64,000 nucleotides of DNA from Nannobrachium achirus (Eukaryota; Chordata; Actinopteri; Myctophiformes; Myctophidae). The position numbers and the translations under genes were made by a program. Shown one piece after another: positions 27,358-49,100 of this stretch; position 1 is the first letter of the stretch, and every line of letters begins with the position of its first letter. The stretch is taken from assembly GCA_963921795.1 (NCBI GenBank), contig OY997647.1, forward strand, positions 49,748,213 to 49,812,212, given 5' to 3'. The notes under the pieces were generated by a model. It was not told the origin of the DNA, did not search any database, and saw nothing but the letters and a program-made list of their open reading frames with translations.

Positions 27358-27480
27358 AAAACAGCAGAAACTAGTCATCAATTAACATAAGCTCCACAAT
27401 GCGTCGCCATGCAATAACGCAAGCTTGTAGATCGGGTTTATTCATTGCACTTATAAGTATACAGGGTTTAAGTGGTCAAC
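27358..27480. repeat. Hairpin repeat with outer right arm
   Basis: A degenerate core (AAAACAGCAGAAACTAG to GCTTGTAGATCGGG) is followed by the outer end AGGGTTTAAGTGGTC. That outer end complements the left outer arm TTAACCACATGAACCC seen near 8735. It lies downstream of the sync stop codon. Confidence 0.6.
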
Positions 27481-27579
27481 AAGGGTGACATTGAAGAGCC
27501 TTTAAGTCATCAAAGACACTGGAATACAATAACAGACTTCAGGGGACAGGCATCTGTAACAAACTGTGGCTTTGTTTTG

Positions 27580-27585
27580 AATAAA
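27580..27585 (+). terminator. sync: Candidate sync poly(A) signal
   Basis: AATAAA 365 bp after the stop codon is the first clean canonical signal on the plus strand before the convergent gene. Confidence 0.5.
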
Positions 27586-27942
27586 AAGGTTTATGCTTTC
27601 ATTGTAACCCGAGTGCTGCTGATGACTGGTGTGAATTAGAGTCCACAGAAAGGTTGGTGTACTTATAAGGGCAATGTGACCAGAATGTCTAAACAACAGG
27701 ACAGATTAATAGAGTGAGATTAGGCTGATGGGACAGAAGTGGAGGGAAATGACATACCAGAGGACAGAAGAGTCTGACTAAATCCACAGCATGACTGAAT
27801 GTATCCCACACTTAATCTTACAGGTTGTTTAAAAATAGTTAAACTGAAATAGTCGTACAACTGGTAAATAGTCTATAAATACTGAAGAATGTTCCTGACG
27901 ATGAGTGAACTATGCACCTAATGTTGATGGAAAAGTTTTTTT

Positions 27943-27948
27943 TTTATT
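27943..27948 (-). terminator. rbbp4: Candidate rbbp4 poly(A) signal
   Basis: AATAAA on the minus strand gives an rbbp4 3' UTR of about 0.9 kb. It lies about 360 bp from the sync signal on the other strand, so the two transcripts converge closely. Confidence 0.55.
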
Positions 27949-28827
27949 AAGAATGCACTCCCTGTACAATTGCAAAATATAGAACATAGAAAAAGTGAAC
28001 CTACAAATCTACATCACAACATTCACAATCACATTTAGCTGACAAAGACATCCGACTACCTAATGGTGAAAGAGTTTTTCTTTTGGGGGGGACGACGACA
28101 GAACATGTTTAACATGCAAATCAGAACAGTGTTTCCAAAAATGGACCCTGAAGTTGGCAGAAAGGGCTGGTGTCAAAGTTAAGAGTGGAGAAGAGGCAGG
28201 TTCAGAATGCACCATTAAAACTGTGCAATGGACCGTGCCAGACCGTAAACTAGCCAAGACCCTAGTAAAAATCCCAGCAGATTGAATTTGGTCAAGTTCA
28301 ATTTCAAACTTGTGTTAATGCACCACAAAGCCCCCAGCAATCGTGAGGTGAATTTGTTTGTCAAACAACATGGACATGGTAATGAGATAGTGCTTCCACT
28401 TTGAGTCAGGATGATGAACACCTTAGAAAGTAGGAGAGGGGTTTATACATTGGTGCGGATTTAAATACAATGTGCAGTGATAGAGAAAGCCAATTAGGTT
28501 AGAAAAATACACATTTTAAAATGCAGTACAAAAAAAATCAGAAACCTGGTGAGACTCTTCTGCAAATAAATTACTTTGTTTACCCTACACGACGAGAGCT
28601 TTTTCATGTTAGGTACACCTAAAATGTGACCGTGGGGGATAAATGGAAATACCGCCAATCCTCTCCTTTCCTGCACTCCTTTCATTTACGGGCTTTGAGA
28701 CACAAACTCCCAGCAGAAAGGAGGAGCAGCTGGGGCGGAGGTAGCTGAGAGAAACTTTAGAGACAGCCTCTTGGCAGTGTATGGTGAGGTTAAGAGGTGT
28801 ATAGGAGACAGGGTGAGGGTGGGTACG

Positions 28828-37779
<8,952 letters not shown>

Positions 37780-38099
37780 CGTAGCAAGATGAAGAAGCCA
37801 CAAATAACGTGTTAAAATAAAACAAGTCTCGCCGTTTTGTCTCAGGTGCCTCCAGATCTGCTGCAGCAGCAGTGTCAAGACAACCACGGAGAAAAGCAAG
37901 AGATCCGGTCTAGAACTTCAAAATAAGGTATATTTTAATACTTATGTCCAGCTTATTTGCTTTATGTTATATTATATAAGAGATATAATGCTGCTATCAG
38001 CTGTATTGTTATCCCTAGAATGACTGTGATATTGCATACATTTCATGTATTCCAATATCTAATATCACAGCCAATCTACAGGGCTACTGTATTGTATTG

Positions 38100-39160
38100 T
38101 ATCGAGAGGACAATGACCTTGTCCTCAATCATGGACAAACCCAAGGAAGTAATCCTGGATCACTGCAACTCCTCACCATCAAGGGACAGAGGTGGAGCAG
38201 CCAGAATTCCTTGCATTCATGTGTCAATAAATCTGAGCTGGACTGAAAACACCATTGCTACAGTGGGAAAAAGCCCAGCAGTGGTACTTCATTAGTACAG
38301 CCACTGTACTAATGAAGAAGGCCGGACTCAGTCCCCAGCCCCTCACTCTGGCAGTCTGGCCTACAGAGGACTGGTGTATAGGGCCAGGGGCACAAGGGGG
38401 AGAAAAGTGGGACTATGTTACTCGGGCCCAAGGCGGAGGGGCCTTAATTATTTTATACTTTAGCTATTGAAAAATAGCACATAAGCAGATATACACGCTG
38501 CGAGATACATTTGTAACTCAAATTTTGCTTCTGGGGCCTGGGGGGGTCCCTGGAACTAAATATTTTGAGATGGGGGTCTGTGGCCAAGTACATATCACCC
38601 TTCACATGAAAAGAATTTGAGCACCACTGACATAGAAACATTGTTTTTTCAAAAAACCTTAGAAGGATTTGAAATATTCAAAGACTTTTCAAGATTAAAA
38701 AAAATAGCAGATCTACAAGCTTGCAGCGAGTGCCACGCTGTACACACAACGCTGTAGGAGGAGAGCACAGAGCATCCTTAAATCTACATCATCCTGCTCA
38801 GCCTCTGTTCGTGTGGAGGGACGCGGGACACATGCTGAGACGCCACAGACCAGAGGCCATCTCCACCCACACCAAATGCTTTTGTAATAGTTTATTTCCT
38901 GCCACTGAGCAATTAGTCAAGACAGATGAATTGAATCATGACAGATGAACTGAATTATGACAGATCAATTGCACTATAATATGCCTATGCATTCTTTTTG
39001 CACTGTTTTAGACTCTGATCATTGAGTAGGCCTATTGTAAGATATATGCTAGATGTGTTTTCTTTGTCTTGCCTTTTTAAATGCTGACCCCATGGGAGCT
39101 GTGCTCCAAGAATTCCTATGCACATGTCCAAATGGCAATAAAGTCTATTCGATGACTATG
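38100..39160 (+). mobile_element. LINE ORF2 remnant with 3' end
   Basis: Translation of the left part gives pieces like KEVILDHCNSSPS, INLSWTENT and KKAGLSPQPLT, which match the late RT and post-RT region of Rex/L2-like non-LTR elements. After an internal hAT/hairpin-bearing insertion (about 38390-38730), a post-RT piece follows (about 38730-38880). A 3' end with GGCAATAAAGTCTATTCGATG completes it. Multiple frame breaks; not functional. Confidence 0.7.
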
Positions 39161-39544
39161 ATGAGGACCATGTGACAAAACACAAGCAACCTTTGTACAA
39201 AATAACCCATTAACTCATTAATTAAAAGTGTATAATTATGTAAATAAAAGAACACAGCCACCCCATATTGGCTTATTCCACGGGTGGGGTCGTGGGGAGC
39301 CGATACATTATGAAAACTATGTGAGAGAGTGCGCTAACAAAACGCTGTTATTTTGAAAGTAAATTACATATACTTCCTGTTGCTGTGTTGTGTCAGCTGC
39401 CCCTCTACTTGACGCAGATCCAACCCATAGATCCAACCCCCGCTGGCGCGAGACCGCGAGACTTCAGAACGACGTGGTGCGTTCGCGCGCTTGATACAAG
39501 CGACGGGGGCGTCGTAGAACCAATCAGCACGCACGTCCATGATG

Positions 39545-40004
39545 CGTGATTATGGATCCCACTGGGAATATGAGATACTTTAATGGTTTCCTGTTGAAAT
39601 AAGCTTAGTCTTTTCATGGATCTCCTTTTAGTAGACCTTGTACCAGTGAACTGTACCGTCATGAATCTGTACATTTTCCTATGCAAACTTCTAATAAAGC
39701 CTTCAATCAAATCAATCAAAGATTGATAACCACGCCCCGGACTCATTTTTGAAGCTTGTGATTGGCTGAACCGGACATAGGGAGCGCTCCGTTGTAGTCT
39801 CTTGGACCGCGCGAGGTGCACCACCAAACCCCAATTATCATTGCGTTTATCGTGCGCTTGCCCAGGCCGTAAATAGAACGATTGCATTCACCACGGCTTC
39901 GTAACTCGCGCGGCGCGCCGCTTGCAGTGTCGTGGACAATAACTGTGAAAACGAGCGCTCTATGCTGTTTCCATCCATCTTTCCCAGTGGGATCCATAAT
40001 CACG
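39545..40004. mobile_element. GC-rich element with 24-bp inverted ends and 11-bp direct repeats
   Basis: Ends CGTGATTATGGATCCCACTG and CAGTGGGATCCATAATCACG are perfect complements, flanked by the perfect direct repeat CGTCCATGATG (39534-39544 and 40005-40015). It contains a short LINE-like 3' tail at about 39600-39715 (AATAAAGCCTTCAATCAA) and CpG-rich DNA. The long target duplication is unusual; Mutator-like elements (about 9 bp) are one possibility. Confidence 0.7.
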
Positions 40005-40015
40005 CGTCCATGATG

Positions 40016-41660
40016 TGTAATTCCATGCTACAGCCAGAAGAGGGCGACAGAAGGCCAATTTAAACATCATCAGTTCCAGATATCCAATTTCCTGATTGAA
40101 ATTTAAATGGAAATACATTACATCGAAAATAAATCTGAAGAAGGACATGATACAATGCTGCCATTCTGTAAAAATATAAATCCCATTTTACCATTCCATA
40201 TCCGTTACATTTGAAAAATACATTTGGGCTGAGGTGTCATGTCACACATTTATAAACTACAAAACGCCTGCAGTGGAGGATTGCTTTGCTTAGCTGATAG
40301 CTAAGCAAACTAATAAATATAGCACTAAAGTGATTTATGTAGGCTACTCTCCCATAAGATCATAATTATAAATATACTTTAATGATAAAGTATGTGTGTG
40401 TGTGTGTGTGTGTGTGTTGATTGAGGTATGCACAAGCAGCACACAGATGCTGCTTTTTAAAGAACCACACATATCCCAATATATGCAGCATTTGTTCTAT
40501 TATTGACACGCTTAACATTTAGCATAACAGCTAAATGTTTGGCAAAATAAACCTGATTGTGTTTCCAAATAGTTAAACATAATTTATTAACAGTATATAT
40601 ACAAAAGAATATATACAAAACTATTGGCCTAAGTCAAAAAAGGTGGGGAAAAGAAAAACACTCCAGCAAGAAGTCAAGTGAACATAGAACAAGTCAAGTG
40701 CTATACCTAAGAAAGAACAGCAGGGAGAGGGCTTTCCAACTAGCTGAAATAAAACTATGATGAAGAATATAAAAATAATGCTCCTTGAATGCAGAAAAAC
40801 AGAAACTAATAATAATGGTGCCATGAAGTAGTGCACAATTCAACAAGCACATTAATAAGGTGGGGATAAAGGCGGAGTGTCAACATTAATGCAACTATAG
40901 TCCTTACTCGGGCAGCATTAAAGGAATAACCTTATTTTGAAATGCGTTGCCTGATGTGTTAGGTTAGCATGTATGTTGACAGTCTTACGGTTTTCATACT
41001 ACGACTGTGAACAAATGTTCCATATTTTAACATTAAAAACAAATACGTATTTGACTGTACAAATCTTCCCTGGCGAAAATCTATAGATAGGCTATAGAAT
41101 AAGATATACCGTAAGGGTGAATCATTCATTTGAAGAGCACATTTCTCAGCACCAACCACAGCCGGCACATGAAGAGAAAGAGACGTCTGCAGTCTTTGCT
41201 GCATACAGTATTTTATATAAAAAATATATATTTGAAATTCGATATATTTGAATAGCTCAAATGTTTTAAAGGAATATTCCAAAGGCATTATTGGCCAACA
41301 GCCCTAGCTCCTACCTTTTAACCACATGAATGTCAAATAGGCTTTCACTGAAATATCCGATCTACAAGATTGTGAGCTTGTCTATTGGATAAGAGATTTG
41401 TTGAAGGGGTTCACAACTCCTGGCAGTGCAAGGTGCTTGTAGTTCAGCAATTTATACAATATTATATCTGTGGAACAGAGTCAAACAAAAAGTAATGCCT
41501 ATAATTCCAAGACAAGTGCTTGTCAGGGTGAGGGTTCCCCAGTTCATATATGATTATTTTGGGGGGTCGCAGCCTAAAGAATTTAGGAACACTTGGTTTA
41601 AGAAGTGTTTGCATGTCACTGTGCACTACTTGATGGCATCAACAAGTTTTCCCCCCTCTT
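40016..41660. other. Gene-free stretch
   Basis: No exon recognised. There is a short GT array near 40393-40417 and a worn hairpin copy near 41350-41385 (GATCTACAAGATTGTGAGC). Otherwise AT-rich. Confidence 0.5.
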
Positions 41661-41661
41661 T

Positions 41662-41667
41662 TTTATT
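41662..41667 (-). terminator. AATAAA overlapping the MADF-BESS stop codon
   Basis: On the minus strand the last codon and stop (CAA TAA) are part of CAATAAAA, so the canonical hexamer overlaps the stop. If used, it would give a 3' UTR of about 20 nt. Confidence 0.45.
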
Positions 41668-44600
41668 GTTCCTGCATTGAAGAAGCTTCATTCAGTGCCT
41701 CAGTCTCGTTCTCGTAAATCAGCTGGTATATTTTAAATTTCACGGCGGCCTTCCGTTTCGGCGAAAAGCTTTTGACCGTGGGGACTAGGCTCATGAAGAA
41801 CATTTCATCTGCGTCCCGGTCCGTCAGAGGCTGGGTCGAGGGGACGGTGGTCTCCTCTATCGCCCGCAAGAGGCCCGCTTGGAAAGGGGTCAACGATGGC
41901 TCGTGCGAGCGGTAGCGCCGCACTTTGGCAGGGACCGGAAGGTCCTCTTCCTCTTCGGTTTCCTCTTCCGAGACCTCATACAAGAACTCTGGCGGGGTCT
42001 CTGCGAGGTCTGAGGCTTCCGGGATGTCTGGGGTTTCTGGGGTGTAGGGCTGGGCAATAAGGGACAAAAATCAAACATTACATCAAGTTTTGACCAAGTT
42101 CCTTTATATCAATGTTTGCAAAACAGTGGGGCGGTGACCTTGTAGACCTGCTATTTTCACTAGTTTGTGTCCAGGGCAAATGTCTAATTGTGCTGAAAAG
42201 TTTGGGAACCTTTGCTTTGTATCAATGTTATGATGATATTGTGAGGATGGCTATTAGGGCTTTCACAATATGCCTATATAATTTCTAGGTGGGTAAAGGT
42301 AAATAATAGAACTAGAACAGTCAGGTAAGTTCAGAAAATGACAGTAGGCCTACTTAAAAACAGAAAAGACCACATTTATGCCATATCACAATATTATGAT
42401 CTTCAAAATCTATACATATATTATGTCGATTTTGTCATACCAGTCAATCGGCCACTATTTGACTTTTCACCTATGCAGCCAATGTTTTTTTTCTTCTTTT
42501 CTAAGTAAAAAAATAGCAGATCTATAAATTCGCAATGTCTTGTGAGCTTGTGTATTGAGACAAAATCTGAATAGGACTTAAAGGGGAATACCACTCATTT
42601 TCAACATTGAACTATGTCATTAATATACCTTAGAGTTGTTGTGTGGAAAAGAAAAAGGGAAACGACCAAGTATAAAAGATTTATGTATTTACATACCGTT
42701 AATATGACAAAAGGTGCTAATAAAGCAACAATGTAATTTAGGGGTGCTGTGGATGAAAACATTATTTACAGGGGTGACCTGAGACAGAATTCTTTGAGAT
42801 TGAATTTAACATTCATTTGTTCTACAAGATTAAGGATTTACTTTTCTGGGAAGTGGGCATGACCTTGGGGCAAGTAGAACATGACCTGTACTTGCCAGAT
42901 GGGCAATTGCCTCTGAGACCTTAGTGTCATCCCCTGAGATCGACATCGTTCCCAGCAGCCCTACCTGGGTGTGTGTGGTGTCTGGACTGGCCTCATTGGC
43001 TGGAGGAGGTAGGGTGCTGCTGGTGCCCTGGGCAGCTGGAGGTGGCACTAGGGTGCCCTGGGAAGCCGGAAGTGGTGCTAGGGTGACGTTGCCCTGCGTA
43101 GCCGAAGGTGGTGCTAGGATGATGGTGCCGTGGGAAGCCGGCGGTGGTGCTAGGGTGATGGTGGTGCCCTGGGTAGCCGGAGTTGGCGATCGGGTGCTGT
43201 TGCCCATGATGTGCAGCGCCATGAAGGACATGGATTGCGCGTGTCTCCACTCCTTCCCTGGCAACTGCACAGAGCCACTTCTGTTTTGGTCTTTATCTTT
43301 TTTTAATATCTTGCGGTAGGTGTCCACCAGGTTTTTCCATTTCGCCTGGGCCTTTTCAACTGGTAGGGAGAAACACAAGACAAAAATTAAAAAAACAAAA
43401 GGTTATGTGAGAAATGGTGTGTCATGTAAAGTACATGTCAACATGCACTGACATCATTATCAGACTTACATTTAACCTTTTAAACTTCATGTTTAAAATG
43501 ACCCAAAATGACTGGAAGTAGTACATGTTTTGTAGCCATTTCTAGCAATTGTAACAATGCTAGACCTTCACCAATAGTTTACGTTACTTAAGACCATTTT
43601 AAATAATTTGGACAGTTTTACATGGTGGTGCCCACACTTCCTGTTACCACATAACCATGCACAATAGAAATTCTAGACTGTGTCTTCATGTTCTGTGTAT
43701 AGAGGCATTATAGGGTGGGCTGTACTGTAAAGCCCATTTTCCACTGGCCCAACTCCACACCACTCCACACCACTCCACACCACACCGCCCACTTGTGCCA
43801 GGTTTTCCACTACAAGGACCTGGGTAGAGTGGTGTGAAAGTGGTACTAAACAGGGTACTAAAAAGTATCCACTCTAGAGTAGGTCTGAGCTAGGCCAAAC
43901 AGGGCCAAACACTTCATAATGACTGATCACTCACTGACTTTTCATTTAGACCACCAGGATATAGTTGTAATACATGATAATAGATTCTATTGTGTTATAA
44001 CCACTATTATAATCTATTATAGTGTATTTTAATTATCATAGTAATACATTAATACTGTATAATGCATTATAATCACAGTTATAATCCATTACAGTGCATT
44101 ATAATTAGGATAGTTGTAATACAAATGTATATTGTATTTTAGTCACAGTTAAAAGGGTCAATTTGTTTCTTACCGATAGGGGTACTTTTTTGTAATGGAA
44201 AATGTAGATATTTTTATGTGGTGTGGTGTAGTGTGGTGTGGTGTGGTGTGGTGTGGTGTGGTGTGGTGTGGTGCTAAAACTGCAGTCGAAAAGGGGCTTA
44301 AGTGTTGTTTGTGTTTTGAAATGAGACATGTTTCTACTTTCTAATATTGTGCGATAGCTATTATTGAACTCAGGGTTATGCCAAGGATTGGGAAGTTATA
44401 CTAGCTGGTGGTAGCTACCATATACAAAGATGCTGGTGGTAAGATTTGCATTGTCTAGCTTGCAAGCCATTTGCATTTTTATTTTTTGACAGCCTACTGG
44501 CACATGGAAATAAAACACATCTCGTTGATCTTTTTCAGGTGTTTTTGTATTCATAGCGCTGATATTTCCGCTACATCACTCACTCTGACTGGCAAGTAAA

Positions 44601-45332
44601 AATACTTACGAAGTGTGGGTTTACTTTATAAACACATAATGTGTTTTTCCTGGCAGGGAAAGAAGAGGAGCGTTTTGACTCACTCGACATCGTGCAAGGT
44701 TTTGACAACACATGCATTTGCATATTCCTTTTATAAATCACGTTAAAACAAGGCGTGTGGGGTGGGGAGCGACCTTCTGTGCATTTGAATAACACTTCGT
44801 GTCTGTGCAGTGCAGACAGGGATACTTTTTGACATTATTCTTGTAGTTAATATGGGGTTATTAAAAAATACTATTTTCGTCTCACTTCAGGCCAGGATTG
44901 AAGGCACGGCACCCCAGTCAGTGATCCTTCTCCAAGCAGTGTCACTGCACTGTGAAGTGTGAACCACTTACCACGTCCCCTTGTGGCTTACTTCTATGTT
45001 GTTGCATAGTATGCATACATTATACATACACAAGTTACACAACATCTAGTTAGAAGTGCGTTTTAACACGTTTTGACTGTTTTCTGGTAGCTCAAACTTT
45101 ACATTTTTAATAGCATAACACATCAACATCGTGTCTTGTTAGTACAGTACAGTACACGTGCACAAATAAATAAAATCACCAAATATTTCGGTTTGAACTC
45201 ACCTGTCATGCCACACATCATGGCAATGCTCTCCCATAGCGCCTTCTTCTTGTTGAGGTTTTTGAAGTCGGCGGCGTGCTTGTCGTAGAGGATGGGATGG
45301 CAGCTGACGGCCACGATGAGACGGTCCTCCAT
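41663..45332 (-). CDS. MADF-BESS domain protein, three exons
   Basis: Exons: 45203-45332, 42965-43359, 41663-42049; phases 1 and 0, GT-AG. The product is 303 residues. Residues 1 to about 100 form a MADF (Myb/SANT-like) DNA-binding domain: LIVAVSCHPILYDKHAADF, then KKALWESIAMMCG, then KAQAKWKNLVDTYRKILKK and KEWRHAQSMSFM. The middle (about 105-175) is a Pro/Thr/Gln-rich set of three to four imperfect repeats of the type LAPPPAxQGT. An acidic stretch (EEETEEEEDLP) precedes a C-terminal BESS motif, DADEMFFMSLVPTVKSFSPK and following basic residues. Members of this class (Drosophila Adf-1, Dip3) bind DNA through MADF and self-associate or recruit partners through BESS. The fish family is large and thought to derive partly from PIF/Harbinger Myb-like genes. 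The frame is intact, which argues for a host gene; the specific orthologue is unknown. Confidence 0.85.
42511..42560. repeat. Worn hairpin repeat in MADF-BESS intron 2
   Basis: AAAATAGCAGATCTATAAATT and TGTGAGCTTGTGTATTG keep the plan with an internal deletion. A half copy lies at about 42136-42163. Confidence 0.6.
43731..44301. mobile_element. MITE-like element with (GTGTG)n interior in MADF-BESS intron 1
   Basis: Ends AAGCCCATTTTCCACTGG and CAGTCGAAAAGGGGCTTA are imperfect inverted repeats. Near the ends are CCACACCACTCCACACC on the left and a GTGTGGTGTGGTG minisatellite (44217-44275) on the right, themselves complementary. The middle carries the AT-rich repeat shared with 25114-25330. Confidence 0.65.
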
Positions 45333-46197
45333 GTCAACACTGTTCCAGAGTCTAATCTAATGTTTAGGTTTCGGGTGGGAGGGACTTCTTGGAAACATAA
45401 TATTCTATGGGGTCACTTCGCTTTGCGAGGCAAGGATCCGGTCCAAGGGGTCTTCTAGAGCGGATACGGAAACGGCTCGTCCGATGTATGTGAAGATGTA
45501 TGTGAAGTGCAAAAACAGGACCGGATACAGTAGGCGGGCTTTAAACCGGATCTGAATCCAGGCGTGGTAAAAATGGAAACAACCAGATTCTGTTTCCCGT
45601 CTTTTTCTGATTGGCTATCGCTTTCTCTAGACTCTGTAGTTGACGCTGGTCTCCTCGCCGTGCGGCAGGGCGGCAGCGGAAAATGGCTTCTTTGCTTCTT
45701 TGCCTTCTGCCTTGCCGCACACGGCACACCGCGTCTTGTCTTTACCACATTGTTGAAATGTTGGATATAGTGTAAAAATTATAATAACGCAGAGACACTT
45801 GTGATATCATGCTATAATTTCAATAAGGGCAGACAGTCAGACTGAATCTCTCTGAATGGCTCGGCTGTGAATAGGCCAACCATTTATGTATGTATGCCCT
45901 CTTGCGTCGACGATGAGTCATCGCGCATGATTAAAAGTTGTAGCTGCATGCTCAGCGCTGCATGTGTGTACTCTACTCACCTAGTAAATAATAATAATAT
46001 TATATAATAATAATGGCCGGTCATGTTCTGATAAGTGACAGAAAAAACTTGTCGACGCCTTGGCATCACGTTGTCGTTAGGGTTATTGGGGAATTTGGAG
46101 TCGAAATTTTACCAAGCGTTTTTGAGAGTTTGATCTTTCATATACGCTGCACTCATTGTTATATCCACAAGAGGGTAGCAGTGGTCTGCGCTTGAGG
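45333..46197. other. Upstream region of the MADF-BESS gene
   Basis: GC-moderate sequence just upstream of the start codon is the likely promoter side. No TATA box or conserved element was recognised. Open frames on both strands at 45455-45770 lack any recognisable domain. Confidence 0.45.
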
Positions 46198-49100
46198 AGG
46201 TCAGGGTACTAAAGTATCGTTAGATTTTCAATAGGAATTCAATTTTAAAAAATCATTTTTCTCTCAATTTTCTAATTTTCTAGCTCCCCATAAAATCAAA
46301 TATTGGTTCATTTTTCAAATTTTCTAGCTTGCAAAAAAATCAGGAAAATGCTTCAATTTTTTAAATGTGTGATTCATATTTGTCATTATTTGATTTGGAA
46401 CCGACAAAGGAAAAACATCTTTAAAAAAGTTATTTTTCATTTTTTTACCACATTACGAATATCAAAAAATGGACCAATTTTCCAATTTTCTAGCTTGCAA
46501 AAAAATCAGGAAAATGCTTAAATTTTTTAAATGTGTGATTCGTCTTTGTCATTATTTGATTTGGAACCGACAAAGGAAAAACATCTTGAAAAAGGTATTT
46601 CTTAATTTCTTACCCCATTACAACAATCAAAAAATGGGCCCATTTTTCCAATTTTCTAGCCCACAAAAAAATCAGGAAAATGCTTAAAATTTGCTCAATT
46701 TTTTGAATGTGTGATTCATATTTTGGCATTATTTGATTTGGAACCGACAAACAAAAAATAGGCCCATTATTCAATTTTCAAGTCCAGGAAAGAAATCGTC
46801 ATCATGAATGTCACGTGACCACGTGTCAAGTCACATGGTACACAACTTCAAAATAAAAGCTGTAGGCTAGTCTAACATCCAACAAGTAATAGGATCAACA
46901 TGCAGGCAGGCAGGGGGTCCATGAGGGGTTTACAAGGGGGTCCATGGCTGGTTCCCAAAGTGTGGTTTGGGGACCCCCAGGGTTTCTATGGCTGGTTCAC
47001 AACAGCCTGGTACACGTACAGCCATGGCTGGTTCCCAAAGTGTGGTTCGGGGACCTCTGGAGGTCCATGACGGATTTCCAAGGGGGTCCATGGCTGGTTC
47101 TCAAAGTGTGGTTCGGGGACCTCTGGGGGTCCCTGAGGGGTTTCCAAGGGGGTCCATGGCTGGTTAGCAATAAGTGTGTTTAATTGCGACCGTAGTAGGT
47201 CGCAGTTACTTTTACACTCTCTACTATCCAAACCTCCACCAGCCGTCAGCCTGTCCTTCCCTCCGTCACGTCACTCGTCACACGTCACACTTTCCCCCTA
47301 CTCATATCTCCGCCACCGTTGCCCCGATCCATGCCAAAATTTCCATACAAACTCCTTGCCTGCCAAACTACAACCTCGAAGGACCCCCGGAGCTCCAGGG
47401 ACCCCCAGGTCCCTGGGGGACCCCCAGGTGTAAAAAATGACCAAATGTGCAAAAAAGACCACCCCAACGGGGCTGCTCACGGGGAATTCCCGGGGACCAC
47501 CGACTCCTGGTGCTCCAGAACGGATGCAAAAGTGGTGGCGCCCCCAGTGGAGGACCCCCTCCACTGCAGCTCACATAAAATGCCTTAACTCGGGCTAGGA
47601 GCGACCGGGAGAGCCGGGGCCGATACCTATTCGTCCGCCTCGGCGGCGCGGAGACCCCACCTCTCATTTCTCATATGGCCCTCTTCTAGCGCCACCATGA
47701 GGCCGATTTTTTAAAACACATTTTTGGACACTGCTCCTACAATCTTTGCCCTAAAATCACGCAAATCGCTACACAGTATGTCTACACTCATCTCATCAAC
47801 ATGGATCTGTCCCATATAGCGCCACCTTCAGGCCGATTTTTTAAAACACATTTTTGGACACTGCTCCTACAGATTTTGCCCTAAAATCACGCAAATCGCT
47901 ACACAGAGACACTGCTCCTACATATTTTGCCCTAAAATCACGCAAATCGGTACACAGTATGTCTACACTCATCTCATCAACATGGATCTGTCCCATTTAG
48001 CGCCACCTTCAGGCCGATTTTTTTAAACACATTTTTGGACACTGCTCCTACAGATTTTGCCCTAAAATCACACAAATCGCACAGTCATGTAATCAAAACG
48101 CATCTGTCCCATCCAGCGCCACCATCAGGACGATTTTGGTAAAACAAACTTTTGGTCTTTTTGTGGAGATAAGCGACCAACGGTCGCTTATCTCCCGATT
48201 AGGGAGTCTTACTGGTAGTGTAATAGGTGAAATAGTGTAATAGTGCATTCTTATCAAAACCTCCACCAGCTGTCAGTCTGTCAGTCAGTCTGTCAGTCAG
48301 ACTTTCAGTCACACTTTTGCCCTTCTCATAGTGGTTTTGGCTGCCAAACCACTACCCCATTTCTCCCTCTTCTAGCGCCACCATGAGGCCGCTTCTTGCA
48401 AAACACATAATTTTTTGGACACTGCTCCTTCAAATTCTGCCCTAAAATCACGTAAAGCGGTACACATTATGTCTACACTCATGTCATCAGCATGGATCTG
48501 TCCGAGATAACGCCACCATCAGGGCATCCTAAAATGATTTTACGGCAAAATCTGTAAAAGCAGAGTCCAAAAATGTGTTTGAAAAATCGCCCTGATGGTG
48601 GCGCTATCTTGGACAGTGTAGACATACTGTGTACCACTTTGCGTGATTTTAGGGCAAAATTTGTAGGAGCAGTGTCCAAAAATGTGTTTTGCAAGAAGCG
48701 GCGTCATGGTGGCGCTAGAAGAGGGAGAAATGGGGGTAGTGGTTTGGCAGCCAAAATCACTATGAGAAGGGAAAAAGTGTGACTGAAAGTCTGACTGACA
48801 GACTGACTGACAGACTGACAGCTGGTGGAGGTTTTGATAGTAACCTGCGACCTGACGGTCGCAATTACACTATTACACTATTATATTATTACACTTATTA
48901 CAATATTACACTATATTGCGCTATTACACTACCAGTAAGACTCCCTAATAGGGTGATTTTAGGGCAGTGTCCAAAAATGTGTTTTCAAAAATTGGCCTGA
49001 AGGTGGCGCTATATGGGACAGATCCATGTTGATGACATGAGTGTAGACATACTGTGTACCGATTTGCGTGATTTTAGGACAAAAAATTTAGGAGCTGTGT

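Noticed and set aside
42924-43319. 131-codon plus-strand frame rich in Gly and Val
   Set aside because: It is the antisense shadow of the repeat-rich MADF-BESS exon 2.
46303-46687. Repeated frames with NFLACKKIRKML as a protein repeat
   Set aside because: The 166-bp period is not a multiple of three and the frames are by-products of AT-rich tandem DNA.
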